From the NCBI GenBank assembly GCA_029255105.1, contig JAQWWH010000079.1, positions 1 through 56,338 on the forward strand: 56,338 nucleotides of DNA. Reading direction: 5' to 3'. Below are positions 17,067 to 24,631 of the stretch, piece after piece (positions within the stretch are counted from its first letter, which is position 1; each line of letters opens with the position of its first letter). This DNA is from Flavimaricola sp. (GTDB lineage Bacteria; Pseudomonadota; Alphaproteobacteria; Rhodobacterales; Rhodobacteraceae). Position numbers and translations under genes: made by a program. Below the pieces are notes generated by a model that did no database searches, was not told the origin of the DNA, and was given only the letters and a program-made list of their open reading frames with translations.

Positions 17067-17668
17067 GCGAGAAAGCACGCTGGGAATCCCGTTTTGCCGT
17101 CGATCACTACGTGTTCGGCACCGCCCCCAATGCGTTTCTGTCCCGTCAGGCAGGCTTGCTCCGCCCCGGCCTTAGCGCCTTGTCGATTGCAGATGGTGAA
17201 GGGCGCAACGGCGTCTGGCTGGCCGAGCAGGGGCTAAAGGTCACCAGTCAGGATTTCTCGCCCCGCGCCCAGGTCAAGGCGCAGGCGCTCGCCAAAGAGC
17301 GGGGGGTTGAGCTGTCCCTTGTTCTGGCCGACATCCTTGCGTTTGACTGGCCCGAGGCGGAGTATGACGTGATCGTGGGGATCTTCTTTCAGTTCCTCTC
17401 TCCACCAGACCGGGCCGAGGTTTTCGCCGCCATCCAAAAGGCGGTCAAGCCGGGGGGGCTGATCCTGATCGAAGGCTACGGGTTGCGCCAGTTGGAGTAC
17501 GGCACGGGTGGCCCGAAGATTGCCGAAAACCTCTATTCGCAAGAACTATTGGAACAGGCGTTCAGCGATTGCGCCAGCGTCGATGTCACCGCCTATGACG
17601 CCGAGATCGACGAAGGGCCCGGCCATTCCGGCATGTCGGCCCTTGTCGATCTGGTGGCCCGGCGCTGA
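17063..17668 (+). CDS. Class I SAM-dependent methyltransferase (TehB-like)
   Basis: A 201-residue protein of the class I methyltransferase fold. The SAM-binding motif is a variant, LSIADGEGRNGVWLAEQG near residue 40, followed by SQDFSPRAQ and the motif II-like YDVIVGIFFQFL. Its size and N terminus (WESRFAVDHYVFGTAPNAFL) resemble the TehB/thiopurine-type group that methylates small toxic compounds. Substrate unknown. It overlaps TctA by 4 bases and is the last gene of the 8094-17668 operon; it ends 6 bases from the convergent ferredoxin gene. Confidence 0.82.
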   Translation: MSEKARWESRFAVDHYVFGTAPNAFLSRQAGLLRPGLSALSIADGEGRNGVWLAEQGLKVTSQDFSPRAQVKAQALAKERGVELSLVLADILAFDWPEAEYDVIVGIFFQFLSPPDRAEVFAAIQKAVKPGGLILIEGYGLRQLEYGTGGPKIAENLYSQELLEQAFSDCASVDVTAYDAEIDEGPGHSGMSALVDLVARR

Positions 17669-17674
17669 TCCGGG

Positions 17675-17983
17675 TCAGTCGGTTTCGATCACGACCATCG
17701 TGTCATGCGGAACGACCTTGTAGGTCTTGAGTGCCACGATACAGGGTGGCGCGACGACTGCACCGTCGCGGATGTCGAACTGGCCGTTGTGAAAGTCACA
17801 TTCGATGATGTGCCCGTCCAGATAACCCTCTGACAAAGAGCCGGGACCGTGGGTGCAGGCATCGTCGGTGACGTAAAACGCACCTTCGGCGTGATAGACC
17901 GCCAACTCGAGATCGTCGACCTCGACCTTGAGGATGGTGCCGTCTTCCACATCGTCCCGGGCACAAAGTTCAATCTGTTTCAT
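17675..17983 (-). CDS. Rieske-type [2Fe-2S] ferredoxin
   Basis: A 102-residue stand-alone Rieske ferredoxin, the usual size for the electron carrier of three-component ring-hydroxylating dioxygenases. Cluster ligands are Cys43 and His45 (CTHGPGSL) and Cys62 and His65 (CDFHNGQF). It would shuttle electrons from a flavoprotein reductase to a Rieske oxygenase; candidates in the window are the reductase at 31078-32067 and the oxygenase at 36258-37547, although that reductase carries its own 2Fe-2S domain and may not need it. It is divergent from the cupin pair, with operator-like sites in the shared gap. Confidence 0.9.
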   Translation of the reverse strand: MKQIELCARDDVEDGTILKVEVDDLELAVYHAEGAFYVTDDACTHGPGSLSEGYLDGHIIECDFHNGQFDIRDGAVVAPPCIVALKTYKVVPHDTMVVIETD

Positions 17984-18019
17984 GTTCTGGCCTTATCGTT
18001 TCCTGCTAACCCGACTTTC

Positions 18020-18056
18020 CTTCGCAATAGTGGAACGATGTTCCGCATGCAAGAAC
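18020..18056. promoter_or_regulatory. Candidate IclR-type tandem operator, site c
   Basis: Two 17-bp sites start exactly 20 bases apart. The stronger, GTTCCGCATGCAAGAAC, is at 18040-18056; the weaker, CTTCGCAATAGTGGAAC, is at 18020-18036. They lie 37 bases upstream of the ferredoxin start on the minus strand. Confidence 0.55.
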
Positions 18057-18187
18057 TGGATAGAGATAGCCTTGATCCCTAGCGGGCGGAAATCTCGACC
18101 TGTTTCGTCGCCACCCGCCGCTTGAGCCTAAATTTATGCTGAAAATACAAGGCCTCAAGGTCAGACCGGCGCCTTGATAGGGTTTTC

Positions 18188-18224
18188 GTTCCGCATAGAA
18201 GAAAGTTGTTCTTGAAAAGTGGAT
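18188..18224. promoter_or_regulatory. Candidate IclR-type tandem operator, site d
   Basis: GTTCCGCATAGAAGAAA at 18188-18204 and a weaker copy, GTTCTTGAAAAGTGGAT, starting exactly 20 bases later at 18208. The second copy overlaps the candidate -35 element of the cupin-pair promoter. Confidence 0.55.
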
Positions 18225-18234
18225 GGCGTATTAG
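18206..18234 (+). promoter_or_regulatory. Candidate sigma70-type promoter for cupin pair A
   Basis: TTGTTC (18206-18211) and TATTAG (18229-18234) with an ideal 17-base spacer. Predicted start near 18241 leaves a short leader before the ATG at 18258. The second operator half of site d overlaps it. Confidence 0.45.
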
Positions 18235-18257
18235 TCGGGCAAAGGACAGGAGGTGTC

Positions 18258-18881
18258 ATGATGGATAAATCTGTTTCCGATGAGGATGCGTCAGGGGCCA
18301 CCCCCAAGGACGATGCAGCCATGCCTGCCGGCTATTATCATAGCCAGAAGGACCGGATTTTCGTGCGCGCCATTCAGGGCGAATACAACCTTGACTGGGA
18401 GCTGAAGCGCCTTCGCGCCATGCCCCGGGTCCGCAAGGCGTCCGAGATCAAGTTTGTTGACGGTCCGCAGGCCTACAGCCGCCACTATGTGGAACCGAAA
18501 GACGGCATCAGTCAGCTGTTTCACCTGCATCTTGAGGAATACGGCCCCGGCGGCAAAAGCCAGAAGCACGGGCACGTGAACGAGGCCGCCTTCTATATTC
18601 TGGATGGCGAAGGCTACGAGGTGCATGACGGCATCCGCTACGACTGGCAGGCCGGTGACGTGGCCATCGTGCACAACAACTGTGTCCATCAGCATTTCAA
18701 CGCCTCTGACACCAAACCGGCGCGGGCGCTCGTGCTCAAGACCAAGCCGATGTTCGTCTTTATGAACATGCTGTTCCAGAAAACGGTCGAGCCGCGCGAC
18801 ACGACCCCTGCACCGGGGGGCGAAAACTTTGTGGTGCGCGAAGAGGAAGAAGACCTCAATCATCCAGAAGGGGGGTACTGA
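18258..18881 (+). CDS. Cupin-domain protein, pair A first member
   Basis: A 207-residue single-cupin protein. Cupin motif 1 is KHGHVNEAAFYILDGEG, with two histidines and a glutamate suited to bind a metal; motif 2 is AGDVAIVHNNCVHQHFN with the third histidine. The N-terminal part (DRIFVRAIQGEYN) is shared with the cupin at 45019-45594, its paralogue. The start ATG at 18258 follows CAGGAGGTGTC; a second ATG is adjacent. It is 2 bases upstream of a second cupin gene, and the same two-cupin arrangement recurs at 44410-45594. The reaction is unknown; a dioxygenase, isomerase or decarboxylase on an aromatic-derived acid are all possible. Confidence 0.8.
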   Translation: MMDKSVSDEDASGATPKDDAAMPAGYYHSQKDRIFVRAIQGEYNLDWELKRLRAMPRVRKASEIKFVDGPQAYSRHYVEPKDGISQLFHLHLEEYGPGGKSQKHGHVNEAAFYILDGEGYEVHDGIRYDWQAGDVAIVHNNCVHQHFNASDTKPARALVLKTKPMFVFMNMLFQKTVEPRDTTPAPGGENFVVREEEEDLNHPEGGY

Positions 18882-18883
18882 CC

Positions 18884-19486
18884 ATGGCTTGGGATGAAAC
18901 CAACGTCTGGATCGACGGCACCGAAAATCAGGACCTCTACCAGCAGCTTCTGACCGATGCCGAAACTGCGCCCGATCGTAACGCGGCCCGCAAAAAGATC
19001 GTGCGACCGAACGAAATGCCGTGGGAATTGTCGCGCCAGGGCATCCTCAAGCACCTGATCAATGAGGGCATGAACACCCGCATGGAGACGGTCGATGCCT
19101 ACATGCAGATCGTGCCGCCGGGGTCGAAATCTGGCAAGCACCGGCACCTGGCCGAGGAATGTCTCTATGTCCTCGAAGGGCGGGGCTATGACCTGCATCA
19201 GGACTGCGACGTCGAGATCACCGACGACTACCACTGGAAGCCGCAGGACCTGATCCAGAAGTTCGAATACGAGGCCGGTGACGTCATCTATGTGCCGCCG
19301 AACACGATCCACCAGCACTTCAACGCTGATCCGGACCGCCCTTTGCGGCTTATCTCGACGATCAACCGGATCTTCAAACAGTGCGGGCTCAACGATCTTG
19401 AGCAAATCGAAGACGCGCCCGAATACACGCCGGGGGTCACCCTGACGCCCGAGATCGTGCGCGATATGCTCAAGACCAAAGGTTGA
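18884..19486 (+). CDS. Cupin-domain protein, pair A second member
   Basis: A 200-residue single-cupin protein. Motif 1 SGKHRHLAEECLYVLEGRG has the full HxH...E metal set and motif 2 AGDVIYVPPNTIHQHFN supplies the last histidine. It is a paralogue of the cupin at 44410-45000 (shared GYDLH, YVPP and ILKHLINE-like segments). It starts 2 bases after the first member's stop, so the pair is very likely a hetero-oligomer or acts in sequence. A GC-rich hairpin at 19491-19508 follows. Function unknown. Confidence 0.8.
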   Translation: MAWDETNVWIDGTENQDLYQQLLTDAETAPDRNAARKKIVRPNEMPWELSRQGILKHLINEGMNTRMETVDAYMQIVPPGSKSGKHRHLAEECLYVLEGRGYDLHQDCDVEITDDYHWKPQDLIQKFEYEAGDVIYVPPNTIHQHFNADPDRPLRLISTINRIFKQCGLNDLEQIEDAPEYTPGVTLTPEIVRDMLKTKG

Positions 19487-19490
19487 TCGG

Positions 19491-19511
19491 GGCGCCCCAA
19501 GGGGCGCCTTT
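19491..19511 (+). terminator. Candidate terminator after cupin pair A
   Basis: Inverted repeat GGCGCCCC-AA-GGGGCGCC followed by only TTT; with a minimal loop it forms a 7-bp stem. Probably a weak terminator, so partial readthrough into the DMT transporter is likely. Confidence 0.45.
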
Positions 19512-19547
19512 CACCCTTCATCCGTTCTCTTATATGAAAGTTGCCCG

Positions 19548-20525
19548 ATGTTCGGCGCTTTGCTTGCATTTGCCTCGGCGGCCTTCTTTGGGCTGAACAA
19601 TGCGACCGTGCGGCGCGGGGTCCTCAAATCGACCGTGCTGCAGGGGATGGCCATCACCGTTCCGCTGGGGGTGCCGATCTTTGCCGTCTTTGCCCTGTTC
19701 ATGGGTGGCTATGGCGCATTGGCCGACTGGGAAATGGCATCGTGGGCCTGGATGTCGCTGGCGGGGGTGGTCCACTTTGTCGTCGGCCGCTATGGCAACT
19801 ACCGCGCCACTCAGGCGCTAGGCGCGACGCTGTCGACCCCGGTTCAGCAGCTCAGCATCCTGATTGCCCTTCTGCTGGCCTTTCTGTTCCTGGGTGAGAC
19901 GGTCAACCTGGTGAACCTGTTCGGGATCGCCCTCGTGATGGTTGGCCCTATGGTCGTTCTGCGCCGGCGCAAGTCCAATACGGCGGCGGCCCGGGCCAAG
20001 GGGTTTGAGCCTGACTATCTGCCGGGCTTTTTCTGGGGGTTCATCTGCGCCCTTGGCTACGGCACCAGCCCGCTTTTGATTTCGCTTGGGCTGGGTGCCG
20101 ACGGTGGCTTGTCGGACAGCGTTGCCGGGGTGCTGGTGTCCTACACGGCGGCCAGCGTTGTCGTGATTGCCCTTGTCACCGTCATGGGTGGCCGCGCCTA
20201 CATGGGCGGACTGGGCCAGGAGTCTGGCAAATGGTTCGTCATATCGACCTTCCTCGTCGCCATGTCCCAACTGTTTCGCTACCTCGCCCTCGCGGTCGCG
20301 CCTGTGTCCGTGGTGGTGCCGGTTCAGCGCTTGTCGGTGGTGTTTCGTCTGATTTTCAACGGGATGATCAACCGCGATCACGAAGTGTTTGACCGTTGGG
20401 TGGTCCTTTCGGTGCTGATCGCGCTTATTGGTGTCATTGCGCTTAGCGTCGACACGGACCTGCTGCTGGGATGGCTTGGTTTTTCCGCAGGCCTGATCGA
20501 GACCCTCGCGCGCCCGCTTGTTTGA
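19548..20525 (+). CDS. DMT superfamily (EamA) transporter
   Basis: A 325-residue inner-membrane protein with about ten hydrophobic segments in two EamA repeats. Visible family segments are LLAFASAAFFGLNNATVRRG at the N terminus and ATLSTPVQQLSILIALLLAF in the first repeat; the second repeat carries VVVPVQRLSVVFRLIF. It lies 62 bases after cupin pair A and may carry the substrate or product of those enzymes. No strong ribosome binding site is visible, consistent with modest expression. The terminator hairpin overlaps its stop codon. Confidence 0.83.
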   Translation: MFGALLAFASAAFFGLNNATVRRGVLKSTVLQGMAITVPLGVPIFAVFALFMGGYGALADWEMASWAWMSLAGVVHFVVGRYGNYRATQALGATLSTPVQQLSILIALLLAFLFLGETVNLVNLFGIALVMVGPMVVLRRRKSNTAAARAKGFEPDYLPGFFWGFICALGYGTSPLLISLGLGADGGLSDSVAGVLVSYTAASVVVIALVTVMGGRAYMGGLGQESGKWFVISTFLVAMSQLFRYLALAVAPVSVVVPVQRLSVVFRLIFNGMINRDHEVFDRWVVLSVLIALIGVIALSVDTDLLLGWLGFSAGLIETLARPLV

Positions 20526-20539
20526 TCAAGCGGGTTATT
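20513..20539 (+). terminator. Rho-independent terminator overlapping the transporter stop codon
   Basis: Stem CCCGCTTG with CAAGCGGG around a TTTGAT loop, followed by TTATTC. The TGA stop of the DMT transporter lies inside the loop. It separates the transporter from the LysR gene. Confidence 0.6.
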
Positions 20540-20562
20540 CGCGGGTCCATCAAGCTGATTTT

Positions 20563-20590
20563 TTGCGGTCCCGTGATTTTCTGCTATACA
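20563..20590 (+). promoter_or_regulatory. Candidate sigma70-type promoter for the LysR gene
   Basis: TTGCGG at 20563-20568 and TATACA at 20585-20590, spaced 16 bases. The predicted start near 20597 leaves a very short leader that still contains the AGAGGAG ribosome binding site at 20601. Confidence 0.5.
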
Positions 20591-20612
20591 GATCATCGGT
20601 AGAGGAGCCTTC

Positions 20613-21536
20613 ATCATCAACGTCAAGCAGCTGGCATATCTGCGCAAAGCCATTGCAGTCGGAAACATCACGCAGGCCGCGCGCGCCCTGAACGTGGCGC
20701 AGACGGCGCTGGGCATGCAAATCCGCAATCTTGAAGAAGAGCTTGGCGTGACCCTGCTTGAACGGCATTCCCGGGGGGTGACGGCAACGCCTGCGGGCGA
20801 GGTGCTGAACCGCTATGCCGATGACGTCATCTCACTTCTGAACGAGGCGCGGCAGGCCATGCGCCCGTTTCAGGGTGGGACGGATGTGCAGGTGTCGTTG
20901 GGCCTGACCCCCAGCATCATGCGCCTTGTCGGGGATGACATCCTTGTCGAACTGGCCAAGACGATCCCGACCGTCAGCCTGCGGCTGGTTGAGGAATTCA
21001 GCTTTGTCCTGATGCGACTGTTGCAGCAGGGAGAGCTGACAGCCGCATTGACCTTTGCCCCCGACGATGACCCGGCCTTTGTCCGCACGGCCTTGCTGGA
21101 GGAAGAGCTGTGCTACCTTGTTGCTGCCGATCTTGCACCGCCAGAGGACACGATTTCCTTTCGGAAGGTCCTGACAGCTGATCTTGCACTGACCGGTCGG
21201 GACGATGCCGTCTTTCGCCTCGTTGACGGGATCGCACGCAGCCTGAGCATGGAACTCAAGGTCGCCTACGAGGTTCAGTCGATCCGGGCGGTCAAGAACC
21301 TTGTCGCCAAGGGCATCGCCGCGACCATCATGCCTTATGGCGCGGCCGAGGGCGAATTGCGATCGGGTGTGCTGAAGGCCCGACTGATCGTCGCGCCAAG
21401 CGTCATCCGGACCCTGTTCTTCGTCTATCCCAAGGACCGGGGAGGGGTGGTCGAGACGCCAGAATTCCGGCGTTTCGTCGAGGCCGTGGCCCAGCGGCTT
21501 GCCGCCAGCCCTGGCCCGGTGATCCGGCTGCTTTAG
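20613..21536 (+). CDS. LysR-family transcriptional regulator with a non-canonical start codon
   Basis: A 307-residue LysR-type regulator of normal length. The helix-turn-helix includes NITQAARALNVAQTALGMQI (about residues 19-38) followed by NLEEELGVTLLERHSRG; the rest is the effector-binding domain. Between the upstream in-frame stop at 20574 and the helix-turn-helix there is no ATG, GTG or TTG. The best start is ATC at 20613, placed 5 bases after AGAGGAG; ATC at 20616 and ATA at 20586 are alternatives. The GTG at 20694 would remove half of the DNA-binding domain. It is separated by small genes from the LigJ/LigK operon, a plausible target. Either a rare AUC start or a recent loss of ATG. Confidence 0.85.
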   Translation: MINVKQLAYLRKAIAVGNITQAARALNVAQTALGMQIRNLEEELGVTLLERHSRGVTATPAGEVLNRYADDVISLLNEARQAMRPFQGGTDVQVSLGLTPSIMRLVGDDILVELAKTIPTVSLRLVEEFSFVLMRLLQQGELTAALTFAPDDDPAFVRTALLEEELCYLVAADLAPPEDTISFRKVLTADLALTGRDDAVFRLVDGIARSLSMELKVAYEVQSIRAVKNLVAKGIAATIMPYGAAEGELRSGVLKARLIVAPSVIRTLFFVYPKDRGGVVETPEFRRFVEAVAQRLAASPGPVIRLL

Positions 21537-21778
21537 TTGCCCGAGAGTGACGCGCGCGCGGCATCCATTGCAACGCGGGGCAGGTCACGACGATCAATCG
21601 ACATACCGGCCAAAGTGGTATCGGACAGCGACGCAAGCCGCGTGTAGATGGCATAGGCACGGTAGCCGCTGACGAACCCGAGTGGATCGCGCTTGATGCC
21701 GCCAGGCACGATGCTGCGGATCATATCCGACAGTCGGGTGTTCGAGGCGGCGTAGTTCAGGTCTGCTGTTGCTGACAT
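21533..21778 (-). CDS. Small DUF1127-like protein
   Basis: An 81-residue protein. The segment YRAYAIYTRLASLSDTTLAG followed by MSIDRRDLP resembles the DUF1127/YjiS motif (arginine-rich helix, then LSD..L...G..R.D), common in Alphaproteobacteria and associated with RNA-binding or small regulatory roles. I start it at the ATG at 21778, which has AAGGAT upstream, rather than at an upstream ATG lacking a binding site. It is convergent with and overlaps the LysR gene by 4 bases. It lies downstream of the LigJ-type gene but 115 bases away, so it may have its own promoter. Family call is tentative. Confidence 0.6.
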   Translation of the reverse strand: MSATADLNYAASNTRLSDMIRSIVPGGIKRDPLGFVSGYRAYAIYTRLASLSDTTLAGMSIDRRDLPRVAMDAARASLSGN

Positions 21779-21893
21779 TTGGGTTATCCTTATTGCTGCA
21801 GTGCAGAATAATGGATTTCCCCAATTTTTCAACCACTCCAGTGGCCTTGCATGGCGGCATTGCCGCTGGTGCAAGGCTCCAGAAGTGGGGGCG

Positions 21894-22916
21894 TTATAGC
21901 CCTCGTGCCGTCAGTGCCGCGTCCAGCCGGGGGTAGACCCGGCGGGCGTTGCCTTCGAACACCTTGGCCTTGTCAGACGCCGGAATGTCCAGCGCGTCGA
22001 CATAGCGCTTGGTGTCGTCAAAGTTGTGGCCCGTCTCGGGATCCACCCCCTTGACCGCCCCGAACATCTCGGAGGCAAAGAGGATGTTGTCCACGTCGAT
22101 CACTTCGAACAGCAAATCAATGCCGGGCTGATGATAGACGCAGGTGTCGAAGTAGACGTTTTTCATCACGTGTTCGGTCAGCTTTGGCTTGCCCAGCATG
22201 TCTGCAAGGCCTCTGTACCGGCCCCAGTGGTAGGGCACCGCCCCGCCGCCATGCGGGATGATCAGGCGCAGGTCGGGGAAATCGCTGAACAGATCGCCTT
22301 GGATGAACTGCATGAACGCTGTCGTATCGGCGTTGATGTAATGGGCACCCGTCGCATGAAAGTTCGGGTTGCACGAGCCCGAGACGTGGATCATCGCGGG
22401 GACATCCAGCTCAACCAGTTTTTCAAAGAACGGATACCAGCTTCGATCGGTCAGCGGGCGCCCGGACCACATGCCCCCCGAGGGATCGGGGTTAAGGTTG
22501 CAGCCGACAAACCCCAGTTCAAGGATGCAACGCTCAAGCTCTTCTATCGAATTCTCGATCGGGGCCTGTGTGGATTGCGGCAACTGGCAGACCCCGATGA
22601 AATGCTCCGGGAAAAGCTGCGTGACCCGGTGGATCAGGTCATTGGACAGGCGCGTCCATGTCTTTGACATCGCTTCGTCGCCCACATGGTGCCCCATGCC
22701 CGACGCGCGGGGGGAAAAGATCGTCATGTCGGCTCCCCGCTCCTTCAGGGCGCGAAGCTGGTTGTTAATGATGCTCTCGCGGATTTCGTCGTCCGAGATG
22801 GCGCCCAGCACCGGCGGCGGGGCAGTGGGGTCATCGAAATGCGCGATCTGCGCCTTGCGATAGTCCATGAACGCCTTGGGTTCGGTCGTGTAGTGGCCGT
22901 GGCAGTCGATAATCAT
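21894..22916 (-). CDS. ligJ: 4-oxalomesaconate hydratase, LigJ type
   Basis: A 340-residue amidohydrolase-superfamily enzyme that closely follows Sphingobium LigJ from end to end, from my memory of that sequence. It hydrates 4-oxalomesaconate to 4-carboxy-4-hydroxy-2-oxoadipate in protocatechuate 4,5-cleavage and gallate catabolism. Zinc-site residues are His6 and His8 (DCHGHY), the histidine of PAMIHVSGS and the glutamate of LFASEM; NLNPDPSGGMW and IPHGGGAVPYHWGR are LigJ signatures. It begins 3 bases after the LigK-type gene, which encodes the following enzyme. LigA/B, LigC and LigI, needed to make its substrate from protocatechuate, are not in the window. Confidence 0.92.
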   Translation of the reverse strand: MIIDCHGHYTTEPKAFMDYRKAQIAHFDDPTAPPPVLGAISDDEIRESIINNQLRALKERGADMTIFSPRASGMGHHVGDEAMSKTWTRLSNDLIHRVTQLFPEHFIGVCQLPQSTQAPIENSIEELERCILELGFVGCNLNPDPSGGMWSGRPLTDRSWYPFFEKLVELDVPAMIHVSGSCNPNFHATGAHYINADTTAFMQFIQGDLFSDFPDLRLIIPHGGGAVPYHWGRYRGLADMLGKPKLTEHVMKNVYFDTCVYHQPGIDLLFEVIDVDNILFASEMFGAVKGVDPETGHNFDDTKRYVDALDIPASDKAKVFEGNARRVYPRLDAALTARGL

Positions 22917-22919
22917 GGC

Positions 22920-23621
22920 TTAACCCTCGTTCCCGTCATAGTCGGCCTGATCGACATAGATCAGACCCTTTTCCGCCAACCGCGGACGCATGTTGTTGAT
23001 GTCGAGGCCAAGTTCGCCCGCGCCGTAGCGTTTGCGCACCATGGCCTCGCGTTCCTCCCGTGCGGCAGAGGCGGCCAGAACGGCCGCTGCGCGCAGGCGG
23101 GGGACAACGACGACGCCGTCATCGTCGGCCACGATGACGTCACCGGGGTTGACCACCGCATCGGCGCAAGAGATCGGGACGTTCACGTCGCCTAGCGTTT
23201 CCTTGACCGTCCCATGGGCCGAAATGCTGCTGGACCAGACGGGAAATCCCATCTTTTCGAGGTCCGCAATATCGCGGCAGCCGGCGTCGATAATCAGCCC
23301 GCGCACGCCGCGTGCCTGCATCAGCGTGCCCAGAAGGTCTCCAAAATAGCCCGATTGCGACGCCGATATGGGGCTAAGGACCATGATGTCGCCCGGTTGG
23401 CACTGCTCTGCCGCCACATGCAGCATCCAGTTATCGCCCGGAGGGGCCGAGACAGTCACAGCCGTGCCGCTGATCCGCGCCCCTTTCCAGATCGGCCGCA
23501 TGCGCGGAGCCATCAGACCGGTCCGCCCCTGCGCCTCGTGGACCGTGGCCACGCCGTAGTTTCCCAGCGCATCGGTATCGGCGCGGTTGGCCCGTTTGAT
23601 GTTGGTGACGACGACAGGCAT
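22920..23621 (-). CDS. ligK: 4-carboxy-4-hydroxy-2-oxoadipate aldolase, LigK/RraA family
   Basis: A 233-residue RraA-fold aldolase, the length typical of 4-hydroxy-4-methyl-2-oxoglutarate/CHA aldolases. It splits 4-carboxy-4-hydroxy-2-oxoadipate into pyruvate and oxaloacetate with a divalent metal. The active-site signature [20 protein letters not shown] holds the Arg-Asp pair, and [19 protein letters not shown] is the conserved C-terminal strand. RraA itself (about 160 residues, RNase E inhibitor) is much shorter. Adjacent to the LigJ-type gene, this fixes the lower protocatechuate 4,5-cleavage route. It lies 15 bases after the CobW-family gene. Confidence 0.92.
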   Translation of the reverse strand: MPVVVTNIKRANRADTDALGNYGVATVHEAQGRTGLMAPRMRPIWKGARISGTAVTVSAPPGDNWMLHVAAEQCQPGDIMVLSPISASQSGYFGDLLGTLMQARGVRGLIIDAGCRDIADLEKMGFPVWSSSISAHGTVKETLGDVNVPISCADAVVNPGDVIVADDDGVVVVPRLRAAAVLAASAAREEREAMVRKRYGAGELGLDINNMRPRLAEKGLIYVDQADYDGNEG

Positions 23622-23636
23622 GGATCTATCTCCGGT

Positions 23637-24629
23637 TCAGCTGACGGTTTCTGTGCGACAGGCGGCAAAATCGGCCTGTAGCTTTGCATGGTTAAGGTTT
23701 CGGCCAATCAGGACAAGCCGGCTTTCACGGGCCTCGCCCGCACGCCATGGGCCGATCTCATCACTTTCGATCAGCATGTGAACGGCCTGCACGACGATGC
23801 GGTTTACCTCGCCTGCGACGTCAAGAATGCCCTTGGTGCGCAGGATGTCGGCGCCTCGTTCTGTCAAAAGCGTCTCGAGCCAGTTCTGCAGCCTAGGCCC
23901 ATCAAGTGGCGCGCCACAGCGCAGGGTGACAGAGGCGATCCCGGCTGATTCAATGTGGTCGTGGTCGTGTTCCGGGCTAACCGAGCCGCCCAGCCGGTCT
24001 GCCAGCCGGACCGGGTCAAAACCCTGCCGGTTCATAATATCCGCCGCCGCGACGCGACCCCGGTCAGTTTCGATCAGGGTAGCAAAGGGGTTGATCGCCG
24101 CCAGCAGTTCATGGACCGATTGCGAGGCCGCAACCTCAGAGACCTTGTTCAGCACAATGCAATCGGCCACCGCGATCTGGTCGGCGGCGTCAGGGCTGCG
24201 CCCGAGCTGGTCAGCGATGTGGATGGCATCAACCACGGTGACGACCGCGTCCAGTCGGCAGCGGCCTGCAAGGATCTGATCGGCCATGAAGGTCTGAAGG
24301 ACCGGGGCAGGGTTCGCCAGTCCGGTCGTCTCGATCACGATCCCGTCCAGATCGGTGCGGGACCGTAGCAGTTCGCGCAACGTCCTGATCAGATCGCCCC
24401 GGATGACGCAGCAGATGCAACCGCTGGACAGCTCGATCAGGTCTTCGGCACCGCTGTCAATGAGGTCGCCGTCGATACCGGCATCGCCAAATTCGTTAAC
24501 CACGATGGCAAGCTTCAGGTCGCGGGTCTGCGTCAGCAGATGATTGAGCAGAGTGGTTTTGCCCGCCCCAAGCGCCCCCGTCACGATCGTGACGGGCACG
24601 CGGGCGTCCGCTGTCCCCTCTGCCTGCAT
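23637..24629 (-). CDS. CobW/ZNG1-family GTPase metallochaperone
   Basis: A 330-residue P-loop GTPase of the CobW/COG0523 family. Walker A is GALGAGKTTLLNH near residue 20; the metal motif is GCICC (about residue 71); ETTGLANPAPVL and VLNKVSE are switch and guanine-specificity motifs; a metal-binding SPEHDHDH lies between the two domains, and the C-terminal CobW domain is complete. Members deliver zinc or cobalt to client proteins. Here it sits between a zinc alcohol dehydrogenase and two metal-dependent enzymes (LigK, LigJ types) in one operon, with gaps of 2 and 15 bases, so I infer it serves metal loading of this pathway. Confidence 0.9.
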   Translation of the reverse strand: MQAEGTADARVPVTIVTGALGAGKTTLLNHLLTQTRDLKLAIVVNEFGDAGIDGDLIDSGAEDLIELSSGCICCVIRGDLIRTLRELLRSRTDLDGIVIETTGLANPAPVLQTFMADQILAGRCRLDAVVTVVDAIHIADQLGRSPDAADQIAVADCIVLNKVSEVAASQSVHELLAAINPFATLIETDRGRVAAADIMNRQGFDPVRLADRLGGSVSPEHDHDHIESAGIASVTLRCGAPLDGPRLQNWLETLLTERGADILRTKGILDVAGEVNRIVVQAVHMLIESDEIGPWRAGEARESRLVLIGRNLNHAKLQADFAACRTETVS

Positions 24630-24631
24630 CC

